From assembly GCF_011516945.1 (NCBI RefSeq), contig NZ_WOTH01000022.1:1-49097 (forward strand): a DNA stretch of 49,097 nucleotides, in the 5' to 3' direction. The stretch comes from Acetobacter estunensis. Its GTDB lineage: Bacteria; Pseudomonadota; Alphaproteobacteria; Acetobacterales; Acetobacteraceae. A program made the position numbers and the translations under genes. Positions within the stretch are counted from its first letter, which is position 1, and each line of letters begins with the position of its first letter. Below are positions 14,898-22,851 of the stretch, piece by piece. Below the pieces are notes generated by a model. The model saw nothing but the letters and a program-made list of their open reading frames with translations, was not told where the DNA came from and searched no databases.

Positions 14898-16391
14898 TCA
14901 AAACACGCCGAGCGGCGCTTCGTTCAGGCTGATATAGATGTTCTTCTTCTCACTGTACGCGTCCAACATGGACTTGTGAGTTTCACGACCGAGACCGGAC
15001 TTCTTGTATCCACCGAACGGGGCATGGGCCGGAATTTCGTGGTAGGTGTTGACCCACATACGACCGGTTTCGATGGCCCGTGCCACACGGATTGCACGGT
15101 TGATGTCCTGGGTCCAGACAGCGCCAGCTAGGCCATAGTCGGAAGCATTGGCCAGCGCCACCACTTCGTCTTCATCCTTGAACGGCAGCACGGTGACGAC
15201 CGGTCCGAATATCTCCTCTTGGGCGATGCGCATGTCATTGCGCACGTCGACGATGATCGTCGGCTTGATGAAGAAGCCGGCATCGTATTCACCGCCAGTC
15301 AGTCGCTCACCACCCGTCAGGATGCGGGCACCTTCTTCCTTGGCCAGCTCGATGTAGCCCATGATGCGGTCGGTCTGGATCTGGCTGACCTGGGCACCCA
15401 TCTGTGTATTAGGGTCGAGTGGATTGCCCACGCGAACCTTTTCAAAGCGCTCCTTGAGCTCGGCGACGAAGCGCTCATAGATTGACTCATGCACGAACAG
15501 GCGAGAGCCGGACTCGCATACTTCGCCCTGGTTCCAAAGAATGCCAAGTGCAGCCGCCTCGACAGCCCGATCCCAATTGGCATCAGGAAATATGATGTTG
15601 GCTGACTTCCCGCCAAGCTCTAGCGTGGCGGGAATGATCCTCTTGGCTGCCGCAGCCGCCACGACTTCGCCGATACGCGTCGAGCCGGTGAAAGCGAGCT
15701 TGGCGATCTGGGGATGATCGAGAATCGCTTGGCCAACCTCTGTGCCCAGACCAGTGACGACGTTGACCACGCCGGCCGGAAGAACCTTGGCGAAAATCTT
15801 TGCCAACTCCAGGATCGTGACCGGTGTCATTTCCGATGGCTTGATTACCACCGTGTTGCCCATGGCGATCGCTGGGGCGATTTTCCAGGCAGCCATCAGA
15901 AGAGGGAAGTTCCAAGGGATGACCTGACCGACTACGCCGAGTGGTTCGCTCAGCGTCAAACTCATCGTCTGGTGGTCAAGCATGGAAGCTTCATCCGAAT
16001 GGCTGCGTATCGCACCGGCGAAGTAGCGAAAATGGTCGATGGCCAGCGGCACATCCACTCGGGCCTCGCGGACCGGCTTGCCGACATCCATGCTCTCAAA
16101 CGCCACGAAACGCTCGGCATCGGCTTCGAGCAGATCGGCAATCTTCAACAGCGCGTTGGCACGTTCAGCCGGAGAAGTCTTGCCCCAGGACTTGAATGCG
16201 TGGGCAGCCGCCTGGACAGCACGGTCTACGTCTCCAGCCGTGCCGAGCGGAATCTTGGTGAGGAATGCACCGTTAGCCGGGTTGATACTGTCGATGGTCT
16301 CGCCACTTTCACTGTCAACCCATTGGTTGTCGATGAAATGACCGTAGTGGCTATCAGGGGCATGGTTTGGAGTGGTCTGGTTGTGTGTCAA
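14898..16391 (-). CDS. NAD(P)-dependent aldehyde dehydrogenase
   Basis: A 497-residue ALDH-superfamily enzyme oxidising aldehydes to acids in the cytoplasm. Landmarks: PWNFPLLMAAWKIAPAIAMGNTVVIKPSE (cofactor site), FTGSTRIGE, the catalytic Glu in LELGGKSANIIF, the catalytic Cys in NQGEVCESGSRLF, EEIFGPVVTVLPF and HAPFGGYKKSGLGRE. Length and C-terminal tail (SEKKNIYISLNEAPLGVF) fit the acetaldehyde/ExaC-type group. The start is TTG at 16391, 9 nt after CAGGAG. Its promoter contains the perfect palindrome ACATATCGCGATATGT (16439-16454), also found before the related remnant locus at 45.6 kb. The OYE remnant and LLM gene follow it. Confidence 0.92.
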   Translation of the reverse strand: MTHNQTTPNHAPDSHYGHFIDNQWVDSESGETIDSINPANGAFLTKIPLGTAGDVDRAVQAAAHAFKSWGKTSPAERANALLKIADLLEADAERFVAFESMDVGKPVREARVDVPLAIDHFRYFAGAIRSHSDEASMLDHQTMSLTLSEPLGVVGQVIPWNFPLLMAAWKIAPAIAMGNTVVIKPSEMTPVTILELAKIFAKVLPAGVVNVVTGLGTEVGQAILDHPQIAKLAFTGSTRIGEVVAAAAAKRIIPATLELGGKSANIIFPDANWDRAVEAAALGILWNQGEVCESGSRLFVHESIYERFVAELKERFEKVRVGNPLDPNTQMGAQVSQIQTDRIMGYIELAKEEGARILTGGERLTGGEYDAGFFIKPTIIVDVRNDMRIAQEEIFGPVVTVLPFKDEDEVVALANASDYGLAGAVWTQDINRAIRVARAIETGRMWVNTYHEIPAHAPFGGYKKSGLGRETHKSMLDAYSEKKNIYISLNEAPLGVF

Positions 16392-16414
16392 CGCGGTGAA
16401 CTCCTGTGACCTGT

Positions 16415-16458
16415 GTGAATGACATAGCCAACATAGCTACATATCGCGATATGTCTAT
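16415..16458 (-). promoter_or_regulatory. Aldehyde dehydrogenase promoter with ArsR-type palindrome
   Basis: On the minus strand a TAGACA -35-like box is followed 16 bp later by TATGTT. The spacer contains ACATATCGCGATATGT (16439-16454), a perfect 16-bp palindrome of the form ATAT-N4-ATAT. The region closely matches 45608-45650, upstream of the ALDH remnant. Confidence 0.7.
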
Positions 16459-16699
16459 ATCTGGATTTATAGATGCATGGTGTCGTACTGTGTCGTGTGC
16501 GCAAGTGCGCTCGCTGTTTTGCCCCGCTAAACTAAGCCTTCATGCTTAACTGTGCGTCCGCCTACTGCTTAATCCGATAAGAGAACACGTTTCGATTGAA
16601 ATCTGAGACATCGATTTTTTGTCGGTTTAGCGCGGTTTTCATTGAGAAAAATGTGAATTTCTGCGAAATTCCTGTTCCCACGAATAGGGAATCACAGCC
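16455..16699. other. Intergenic region between divergent ALDH and KikA-like genes
   Basis: Together with the promoter at 16415-16458 this makes a 308-bp gap. It is AT-rich toward its right end and has no convincing gene. AGGGAATCACAGCC before 16700 is the ribosome binding region of the KikA-like gene. Confidence 0.5.
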
Positions 16700-17008
16700 A
16701 TGAAGAGACTGCTTATTGCAATCGGGGCAGCAATGGTCGGCGTCGCTGTTTCGTACTCGCCCGCGGCCCACGCAGAGCCTTGCGCGACCTTGTTGTGCAT
16801 GTCGGGCATGCCCGCATCTGGTGCTGGATGTGGCGGACCTATCAGCGACTTCTTCAGCATTCAGGTATGGGGCTTTTGGGGATACGAGCCAGGAGCAACG
16901 GCGACGAAGCGAGCGGCCTATTTGAACTCGTGCGCTGGCGCCGCAGAGAACGAGGCGATCGTGCAGCGGATTATCGGATCATACGGAACGCTGCTCGCAG
17001 CCCCATAA
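16700..17008 (+). CDS. KikA/TrbM/MpfK family conjugal transfer protein
   Basis: A 102-residue periplasmic protein. Signal peptide MKRLLIAIGAAMVGVAVSYSPAAHA, then the family pattern EPCATLLCMSGM...GCGGPISDFFSIQ, GYEPGATATKRAAYLNSCAGA and EAIVQRIIGSYG. Conserved cysteines suggest disulfides. KikA/TrbM-type proteins accompany conjugation systems, but no type IV secretion genes are in this window, so it may be an orphan. It reads toward the relaxase region like its plus-strand neighbours. Confidence 0.72.
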   Translation: MKRLLIAIGAAMVGVAVSYSPAAHAEPCATLLCMSGMPASGAGCGGPISDFFSIQVWGFWGYEPGATATKRAAYLNSCAGAAENEAIVQRIIGSYGTLLAAP

Positions 17009-17038
17009 TAGATGATATGGTTCCTATCTCTGCGCCTT

Positions 17039-17080
17039 GGTAAAATATCGGGAAGAGGGTTCCGGGAATGATATTTTACC
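17039..17080. repeat. Inverted repeat, 11-bp arms
   Basis: GGTAAAATATC (17039-17049) and GATATTTTACC (17070-17080) with a 20-nt spacer that contains GGAA-N5-TTCC. It lies between the KikA-like gene and the next gene. There is no T tract; it may be a protein-binding site or an extended hairpin. Confidence 0.7.
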
Positions 17081-17145
17081 AGTCATTCGCTATAGTATTT
17101 TGGACGAGTGGGACTGGCCTGCTCACTTATTAAAGGAAGTCCATC

Positions 17146-17571
17146 ATGGTCGATGACAGCGAAGACTTGCCCGAATGCGAACCTGCACCGATTGCCTCCC
17201 AACCTGCACCTGAAGACCCCCATAGGGCTACGATGCTGCTGTTTCACCAACTACTGTTTCGAGTAATGAGCTGGGCAGGAGAAGGGTATCGTATTCCTCG
17301 GGTCAATCTGGAAGGGGAAGCCATCGCGAATTTGAAAAAATTTGTGGTGGATAATGGATGGGGCTCGATCGCTATCCGAGAGAACATCAAAAACGCGGTT
17401 GTCAGGATAATTGGCGCGCGCGTTGAACAATATTGCAAGGATCATCCCGAGACAAAATTGGTTGATGAGCGCTCACGTATGATGAGTGAAGTGATGGACT
17501 ATACTGCCCGCGCGAACATGATCAGTGATTTTATCCTGGCCAAGCCGGCAAAGCCACTCCGTCGGCGATAA
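17146..17571 (+). CDS. Unknown 141-residue protein
   Basis: An acidic, proline-rich N-terminus (MVDDSEDLPECEPAPIASQPAPEDPHR) is followed by a helical body (MLLFHQLLFRVMSWAGEGYRIPRVNLEGEAIANLKKFVVDNGW...). No signal peptide or known domain. The ATG at 17146 is preceded by AAAGGAAGTCCATC. Codon use is more AT-rich than in the neighbouring plasmid genes. It stands alone between the 11-bp inverted repeat and leader copy C. Confidence 0.6.
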   Translation: MVDDSEDLPECEPAPIASQPAPEDPHRATMLLFHQLLFRVMSWAGEGYRIPRVNLEGEAIANLKKFVVDNGWGSIAIRENIKNAVVRIIGARVEQYCKDHPETKLVDERSRMMSEVMDYTARANMISDFILAKPAKPLRRR

Positions 17572-17668
17572 GATCGCGTGGTCATCCAAGTATTCCGCAC
17601 TGCACGTCAGTCTTGTCTTGGCGAACAAGACTAGAGTTTTACGATAACGGATGATGCGTGCGGGCTTT

Positions 17669-18238
17669 TTTCGGGGGCTTGATCTCCGCTCTAGTTCGTA
17701 AGGCCGCGAGCCAGGTGCGCTGCACCTGTCTCCCGGCCAACTCACCGGAGCCAGCCGCCGCCCTGCGCTGCGCTGCGCTGCGGTCGCCATCTGTCTCCGC
17801 CCATCCGGGTAACGATCGGAAGCCCGGTATATCCCCCCGATGCTCGCCCCCCCAAGGGGGCTGCGCTGATGCCAGCAGCCTCGCTCCGGTCTAGGGGATC
17901 ATCCACCCCATCTTCCTGCGCTCCCTTTGGTCGCTCCGTGCAGACGGGTCCCCTGAGATGCCCCCTAGACCTGCGCTGCGTTGCCGGCGGATCTGAAGGT
18001 GTCGGGACGAAAGGCGTCGCTGCGCTGCCTTTCGCCCTGCCGCTGGCAGGTCGAACGAAAGGCTGGGGTTTTGAGGGGGCGGATACAAGGGTAATTTTTG
18101 TCGGGAAACCGCCATTTTCTGTGTGAAAGACTGCATTTTTCTCTTGCCTCTCTCTTATTATATCGTGTATATAATAAGAACACCGGGCGGGAAGGCGGGA
18201 CCAATCCCCAGCCGCCCGGTGGAGGGAGGGTAAACCCT
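17669..18238 (+). repeat. 570-bp structured leader repeat, copy C (upstream of the SSB operon)
   Basis: Nearly identical to copy B across its length, including the nested hairpins, the GAAAGACTGCATTTTTC box, TTGCCT -35, operator site 3 and ribosome binding region. One small internal difference is an extra GCTGC unit in the CTGCGCTGCG stretch near 17765. Shared sequence with copy B extends upstream to 17657. Confidence 0.9.
18144..18177 (+). promoter_or_regulatory. Promoter with palindromic operator, site 3
   Basis: -35-like TTGCCT at 18144 and TTATTATAT-CGTGT-ATATAATAA at 18155-18177, the same 11-bp offset as sites 1, 2 and 4. It drives the small membrane protein and ssb. Confidence 0.75.
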
Positions 18239-18448
18239 ATGTCAGATGTTTATCTGTCTGTTTTCGCCGGAGTATTCGGTGTTTTAACCTTTGTTTTCTT
18301 TGCCGCCGCGTATCTGTCGGAAGTCCCAGAGGCTCCATCAGAAGGCGTTCTGGAAAACCCGCGCTGTCTTCTTTGTGGCGCTCTTGCCTGTTGCTGTTTT
18401 GGCAGCTTCGTCGCGCTGATGTTCTGCCTCACACTTATCAATCATTGA
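18239..18448 (+). CDS. Small two-segment membrane protein
   Basis: A 69-residue protein with two hydrophobic helices (VYLSVFAGVFGVLTFVFFAAAYL and LLCGALACCCFGSFVALMFCLTLI) separated by an acidic loop, and an unusually cysteine-rich second helix (C-LLC-GALACCC). The start at 18239 is set by the conserved GGGAGGGTAAACCCT region of the leader. It precedes ssb by 12 bp and is probably co-transcribed. Function unknown. Confidence 0.65.
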   Translation: MSDVYLSVFAGVFGVLTFVFFAAAYLSEVPEAPSEGVLENPRCLLCGALACCCFGSFVALMFCLTLINH

Positions 18449-18460
18449 AGGAGCTCAACC

Positions 18461-18880
18461 ATGTTCCCATCCATCAATCTCTCTGGTCGTGTCGGCAAGG
18501 ATGCGACGCGCAAGACGTTCGGTAACGGCGGCGGATATGTGGTTTTCCGCGTAGCGTGCTCGAAGAATGTTCGTTCGCAGCAGTCCGAAACCGGCTGGCG
18601 CGAGCTGACCGAATGGGTCGAAGTCCGCGTCGATCTCCGGCAGGAAAAGCGCGCCGAGTATGTCGAAAAAAATGCGACACAGGGGCGGCAGGTTGAGGTC
18701 CGGGGTGATCTGCGTTCAGCCACGTTCCGGCCGCAGGGCGCAACCAATGATGTCACGATCTGGTACGTCGATCCGATGGATTTCGAATTCAAGGGCCGTC
18801 CCGTACAGCAGCGCGGGCAGGGGGCCGATGCTCCACCGGCCGACCAGTGGGAGGGTGAAGATCCGTTCGACCGGAAATAA
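18461..18880 (+). CDS. ssb: Plasmid-type single-stranded DNA-binding protein
   Basis: A 139-residue OB-fold protein: MFPSINLSGRVGKDATRKTFGNGGGYVVFRVACSKN, then WRELTEWVEVRVDLRQEKRAEYVEKNATQGRQVEVRGDLRSATF, the standard SSB strand order, and a linker ending WEGEDPFDRK. The C-terminal tail is acidic but lacks the DDDIPF-type tip of chromosomal SSB, so interaction with host repair proteins may differ. Plasmid SSBs protect incoming single strands and dampen SOS induction after conjugation. AAGGAGCTCAACC precedes the ATG. A hairpin with a T tract follows at 18892. Confidence 0.85.
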   Translation: MFPSINLSGRVGKDATRKTFGNGGGYVVFRVACSKNVRSQQSETGWRELTEWVEVRVDLRQEKRAEYVEKNATQGRQVEVRGDLRSATFRPQGATNDVTIWYVDPMDFEFKGRPVQQRGQGADAPPADQWEGEDPFDRK

Positions 18881-18891
18881 GCAGGGGAGGG

Positions 18892-18925
18892 GAGCCGTCT
18901 TCGGGCGGCTCTTCGCTTGATTTTT
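18892..18925 (+). terminator. Rho-independent terminator after ssb
   Basis: GAGCCG pairs with CGGCTC around a short loop (18892-18911), and a TTTTT run starts at 18921. It lies 11 bp after the ssb stop. Confidence 0.6.
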
Positions 18926-19087
18926 CAGGCCTGTTCGCGCACATGCTATCGTGTCGTCGCGTGACGGGTTTACCCTCCCATATTTGCTTCGCAAGATGCA
19001 GACACGCGGCGACACCATCCCCATAAATTCTTGGTTCCGCTTGCAAAAGCGGCTATTATGACCGCTTACCAGTCAGGAGTGAGCGTG

Positions 19088-19297
19088 ATGGGACAGACCC
19101 TTTCCGCCAGACCGATCAGCGCAGACGAATCCGCGCAGCGTCGTCGCGCCGTCGAGGAAGCCCGGGCGGCAAACTACCGGCAGGGATATGTCCATGATCC
19201 GGTTCTCGAAGAGGCGAACGAACGCTATATCCGGGGCGTAATTTCGCTCGAAGACCTGCGCCGCGAGATGCGCGACGCCATCCGGGCCGGTCGCTAA
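19088..19297 (+). CDS. VbhA-like antitoxin of a Fic toxin, with altered inhibitory motif
   Basis: A 69-residue helical protein aligned by eye with VbhA of Bartonella: RRRAVEEARAANYRQGYVHDPVLEEANERYIRGVISLEDLRREM. At the place of the inhibitory SxxxEG motif this copy reads ANYRQG, so the serine is alanine and the glutamate that blocks ATP positioning is glutamine. ATG at 19088 follows AGGAGTGAGCG. The promoter region carries a CCGCTT-GCAA-AAGCGG hairpin near 19038. It lies 12 bp before the Fic gene, the standard antitoxin-toxin order. The alignment is from memory of VbhA. Confidence 0.75.
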   Translation: MGQTLSARPISADESAQRRRAVEEARAANYRQGYVHDPVLEEANERYIRGVISLEDLRREMRDAIRAGR

Positions 19298-19309
19298 TTC
19301 GCGGCCGCC

Positions 19310-20377
19310 ATGAGTGCCGGCGATCCGGGGCGCGGTTATACCTATCCCACCAATTCCAACGATCCGGATCAGCAGGATGTCTTGCGCAACCGGCTGGACC
19401 TGCGGTCGCGCGCGGCACTCAATCGGGCCGAATACAGGATCACCAGTGACCGCATGATCGACATCCGGCTGGGCTCAGGCCCGGCCGGTAATTTCGATGC
19501 GGCGCACCTGAAAGCCATTCATCAGCACCTCTTCGGCGAGATTTACGAATGGGCCGGACATACGCGCAACGAACGGCCCGTTGTGGATGGACGGCCGGTC
19601 GAGCCTATCGAATTCATGACCAAGGGCAGCACGACTTTCCTGCCGGGTTCGAGGCTCGATCGCGGACTGGCCGAGGCATTCCGGCCGATCCGTGATCCCG
19701 ATGTCCTGAAGGGCTCTAACGTCGAGCAGTTTTCCGCCGTGGCCGGTCGCGTCATGTCCGAGCTTAATTTTGTCCATCCTTTCCGCGAGGGAAATGGGCG
19801 GGTTCAGGAAGCCTTCATCGCCACGCTTGGACAGAAGTATGGGCATGATGTCGATTTCTCCGTTATCACCAAGCCGCGAATGCTGGCCGCCTCCATCGCG
19901 GGTGCTGATGACCCTGCCAACCCGGCCATGCGTCATCTGGTCGAGGACGCGACGGACCGCGGAAGGGTGGCTGCCCTTCGGACAGCGTTCGAGCATCTGC
20001 GACAGCAGGGTGCGGAGCCTTTGGCCCAAGACGTACGGACCGCGCGTCCCGGCGAACAGATCACGGGCGTACTGCTCGCCACAGATACGCACAGCAGCAG
20101 CGTGAACACGGGCAAGGGCATCATCGTCGTACCGACGCAGGATCTCGGCCGCCAGAGGGCGGCCTCAGGCGACGATGTGACCGTGACTGTCAAATCCGGG
20201 TTCTCCGCAGCTGCGGCAGACCGTACAGCGCAGGAAAAGCCCGCCGCCAGCCAGCGCGCTGCAAGCTACTGGTCCGGCCAGGTGCAGAAAGGGCAGGGCG
20301 CGCGATCCAGCCCCGCAGGCGTTATGAAGGAACCGGACGCGCCCGCAGCCAAGCCGCGAGGCCCGAAGCTCCGCTAA
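19310..20377 (+). CDS. Fic domain toxin (AMPylase-like)
   Basis: A 355-residue protein with an N-terminal Fic domain (about residues 20-200) and a basic, low-complexity C-terminal region. YTYPTNSNDPDQQDVLRNRLDLRSRAALNRAEYRI opens the domain; HLFGEIYEWAGHTRN is the flap region. The active loop is HPFREGNGRVQEAF, matching HxFx(D/E)GNGRxxR except that the final arginine is glutamate. Catalytic His is present. Family members transfer AMP to target proteins such as topoisomerases. The C-terminal part lacks a recognisable BID secretion domain. It follows the VbhA-like gene by 12 bp. Confidence 0.85.
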   Translation: MSAGDPGRGYTYPTNSNDPDQQDVLRNRLDLRSRAALNRAEYRITSDRMIDIRLGSGPAGNFDAAHLKAIHQHLFGEIYEWAGHTRNERPVVDGRPVEPIEFMTKGSTTFLPGSRLDRGLAEAFRPIRDPDVLKGSNVEQFSAVAGRVMSELNFVHPFREGNGRVQEAFIATLGQKYGHDVDFSVITKPRMLAASIAGADDPANPAMRHLVEDATDRGRVAALRTAFEHLRQQGAEPLAQDVRTARPGEQITGVLLATDTHSSSVNTGKGIIVVPTQDLGRQRAASGDDVTVTVKSGFSAAAADRTAQEKPAASQRAASYWSGQVQKGQGARSSPAGVMKEPDAPAAKPRGPKLR

Positions 20378-20393
20378 CCAGAAGGACCGCGCC

Positions 20394-20590
20394 CTGTTTC
20401 TTTCTCCCGAAACGCTCTGGTTGATTGGCGGCTCCTGCGTAATTGGTGCGGTCGTATGGCATGTCCGCCGCCGGCCGCTTGGCGAGGCAACGCTGGCGAC
20501 GCTCTCGCCCGGCACGCCGGCCGAGAGCGTGCAGGAACTGCCCGAGCAGAACCAGACAGGGCGGGAAGCTATCCTGCGCAAACGCTATCA
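20394..20590 (+). pseudogene. DUF2726 protein, N-terminal part split by the Tn3-family transposon
   Basis: The frame reads LWLIGGSCVIGAVVWHVRRR, a single membrane anchor, then LGEATLATLSPGTPAESVQELPEQNQTGREAILRKR, and is interrupted at 20590. The rest of the gene lies at 33883-34290: removing the transposon and one TATCA copy restores an uninterrupted frame of about 190-199 residues. The start is uncertain; TTG at 20421 or CTG at 20394, the latter with AGAAGGA about 7 nt upstream. It directly follows the Fic gene, so it belonged to that operon. Confidence 0.8.
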
Positions 20591-20647
20591 GAGGCCATCG
20601 TGTGGAAAGTACGCTAAACAACGTTTAGCATGAACAGTAGAAGAACG
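20591..20647 (+). repeat. Outer left terminal inverted repeat of the transposon
   Basis: Begins GAGGCCATCGTGTGGAAAGT and contains the internal palindrome AAACAACGTTT. It is identical to 29221-29277 and inverted relative to 33826-33882. Confidence 0.88.
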
Positions 20648-20718
20648 TCTGGGTAGCGTGATCTTGTCTGAGGGCAAGTCGCTGTTTCTTTGTTGAACAA
20701 CGGCAAGCAGCACGGAAG

Positions 20719-21182
20719 TTAGCGGATGAAATATTCGCTAACGCGCCAATATGGCTGTTCACGAGAAAGTACGACGGTTTCAACCGCGTTGGGTTTGTTA
20801 GCGAAACGCGTCTGGAACTGAATGATCTGATAGTCACCCGCCGGCGTGCCCGGCAGCGTTTTTGTCTGCATCACGCTTTGGAAGGTGCGTGATGACGGGC
20901 GTCCCAACGGTTGTCGTACAGACTGGATCGTAGTGGCCCACTGCGCCGAGGTGATCTTTGCCTTGAACAGTGTGCCTGCGGCTTGCCAGCTTGCATCCCA
21001 CTGCCCTTCATCAAGCAATTCGACCCATTTGCGGGCATCCGCCGATGCCTTTGTTTCGGCAGGACGGGCAATGCTTGTCGAAATATTCTGGGCGGAAACC
21101 CGGGCGTCGTCCTGCCCGCTGATGGTCAAAAGCGCTGCGGCCGCAATGATAAGAGACATGATAAGCATTCCTCCGGTAAGCC
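20719..21182 (-). pseudogene. C-terminal fragment of the transposon's LuxR-DUF4019 regulator
   Basis: This is the C-terminal ~155 residues of the gene at 29349-30128, including the membrane segment and the DUF4019 domain (RKWVELLDEGQWDASWQAAGTLF...). The DNA copy spans 20591-21182 and matches 29221-29812 with a few substitutions; then the sequence departs abruptly and the helix-turn-helix part is missing. No start with a ribosome binding site is present, so it is a relic of a second, partly deleted copy of the transposon. Confidence 0.88.
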
Positions 21183-21355
21183 TGTTCTGAAAAGCATAGA
21201 TTGGCCCGATTGGCCAGTTTATGATGTTTTGAAAGCATAAATGGGCCGGCTGCTCGTGATCACTTCAGCATAAGTTGGCTGCAGAAGGCAGCTTGTCACA
21301 GCTGCATGGTTGGGTCGCCGCCTCCCGGCGCTACATATAGGCGGGTGCTTTAGGG

Positions 21356-21547
21356 CTACTTTTCGGCTGGCGGTTTTGTCGACTGCTCGGGAAGCCTCGT
21401 GTGGGGTTGATCGAAAAATTCACGTTGCATTTCAAGAAACCGGTACTTCGGTTCTTCCACCCGCTTGCGATAAGCCGGCGAAAGACACCACACCAGCACC
21501 ACGGCGAGGACACATACGAGCAAGGCAATGACGATGAAGGCAAACAT
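21356..21547 (-). CDS. CcoQ-like single-span small subunit
   Basis: A 63-residue protein with one N-terminal membrane helix (FAFIVIALLVCVLAVVLVWCLSPAYRKR) and a polar C-terminal tail. It is the last gene of the oxidase operon, 41 bp after the CcoO-CcoP fusion, with GAGGGA before its ATG. Size, topology and position resemble CcoQ/FixQ, the small stabilising subunit of cbb3 oxidases, although sequence similarity at this length is not decisive. Confidence 0.5.
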   Translation of the reverse strand: MFAFIVIALLVCVLAVVLVWCLSPAYRKRVEEPKYRFLEMQREFFDQPHTRLPEQSTKPPAEK

Positions 21548-21588
21548 GCAGCGGTCCCTCGATCAGGTAACGATGGTGACATTCGCCA

Positions 21589-22851
21589 TCAGGGCTTGTT
21601 CACTGGCGCCGCGGCTTTCAGCGAACCCTGTTCGGCTGCCTGCCCGTATAGCGAGCGCACATAAGCGGCCAGCGCTTGGCGGTCCGGTTCGCTGAGCGTT
21701 GGAAAAGCAAGCATGGCCGTTCCGGGAACACCCACGCGGAGTACGCGGTCAATCTCGCTCACGTCGGGCTGGAGATGCCGGAAGTTGTAGGGCCGCGGTT
21801 TGAACGCAAGCGATGCCGGACCGTCGCCACCGCCGCCGACGCCGTGACATGCCGTGCAGTTTTGCGCATACAGTTCTACACCCCGCGAGACGCCGCCGGG
21901 CTCGGACGTTGCCGGTTCTGCGGCCGCATGTAGTGTCGACACGAAGGCCCCAAGGTCAGCGACCTGCTGTGCGGTCAGGTCTCGCCAGGCCGGCATCGAG
22001 CTACCAACGACTCCATCATGCAAAATGCCGGCAAAAGCGCCTTCGCTGTAACGGAACACGGTGAGGTTGGTAGGGTGTGGCAGCAACGATGCGCTAGCCA
22101 CCGACGCGCCATTGCCCAGCGCACCGTGGCAGCCTGCACAATTCTGTGCGAACAGCGTTGCCCCCCGATTGGCGACCCCTGTTGGAGAAAGCGTCCGTGG
22201 CAGTTCCCTGCCAGGACTCGCCAAATGCGCGCGTGCGCCATTCGCGTCCAGCGATGCATCGCTGTCAGGCTGCATGCCCGGCATGGCTTCATTGGGCGCA
22301 TCGTGCGCGGCGCTCCCCGCCTGCATGCGTGCGCGGCCCAAGGTTTTCATATAGGCCAGCAGATCCTTGGCCACGTCGGTTGGCTGGTTGGGGCTGCCTT
22401 TGAACATCCAGGCAAAGCCGGGCATCACCGAGCCCGGAACGATGAGCCGTGGATTGTAGAGGTGGGTCAACTGCCAGTCGTCGCTGCGGACTCCGGATTC
22501 ACGCGCGAGGTCGGGCCCGATTCGTCGGGTGCCCCACAGCTGCGGCGACTCGAACTTGGTTTCCCATGGTGTGGTCGGCGGTCCCCAGCGACGCACGTCC
22601 TCGGGCGTGCTGCGCACCTGCTCGCTATGGCAGTACGCGCAGCCCTGGGTGCCATAGGTAATACGGCCTCTGGCCTCGGCCGGCGTGAAGGGAGCCAGCG
22701 TCAACGGCGCATGATCATGGATCGATTTCTCCAGCCGTAAACCAGGCAGGATCCCGAGCGCCACGACAGACAATACGAAGAAGCCGATGCCTGCCACAAA
22801 AAGAATCATCTGGGCGGCGCCAAACCAGCGTTTGCGCGGCAGCAGGCTCAT
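21589..22851 (-). CDS. Fused CcoO-CcoP type cytochrome c subunit of a cbb3-like oxidase
   Basis: A 420-residue membrane-anchored triheme cytochrome c. Residues 1-40 hold one membrane helix. Residues ~55-175 are CcoO-like, with heme motif CAYCH at 71-75, SEQVR, WGTRRIGPDLAR and PGSVMPGFAWMF. A variable linker follows, then two CcoP-like cytochrome domains with CAGCH (238-242) and CTACH (332-336), each with a later Met ligand. Standard cbb3 oxidases have CcoO and CcoP as separate proteins, so this is a fusion. The ATG at 22851 overlaps the ccoN stop (ATGA) and was chosen over a 95-residue extension with no CcoO character. It would pass electrons from the TsdB/TsdA cytochromes to CcoN. Confidence 0.85.
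   Translation of the reverse strand: MSLLPRKRWFGAAQMILFVAGIGFFVLSVVALGILPGLRLEKSIHDHAPLTLAPFTPAEARGRITYGTQGCAYCHSEQVRSTPEDVRRWGPPTTPWETKFESPQLWGTRRIGPDLARESGVRSDDWQLTHLYNPRLIVPGSVMPGFAWMFKGSPNQPTDVAKDLLAYMKTLGRARMQAGSAAHDAPNEAMPGMQPDSDASLDANGARAHLASPGRELPRTLSPTGVANRGATLFAQNCAGCHGALGNGASVASASLLPHPTNLTVFRYSEGAFAGILHDGVVGSSMPAWRDLTAQQVADLGAFVSTLHAAAEPATSEPGGVSRGVELYAQNCTACHGVGGGGDGPASLAFKPRPYNFRHLQPDVSEIDRVLRVGVPGTAMLAFPTLSEPDRQALAAYVRSLYGQAAEQGSLKAAAPVNKP

Noticed and set aside
15714..16409. 231-codon plus-strand frame antisense to the aldehyde dehydrogenase
   Set aside because: Shadow of a highly conserved ALDH gene; no ribosome binding site or domain.
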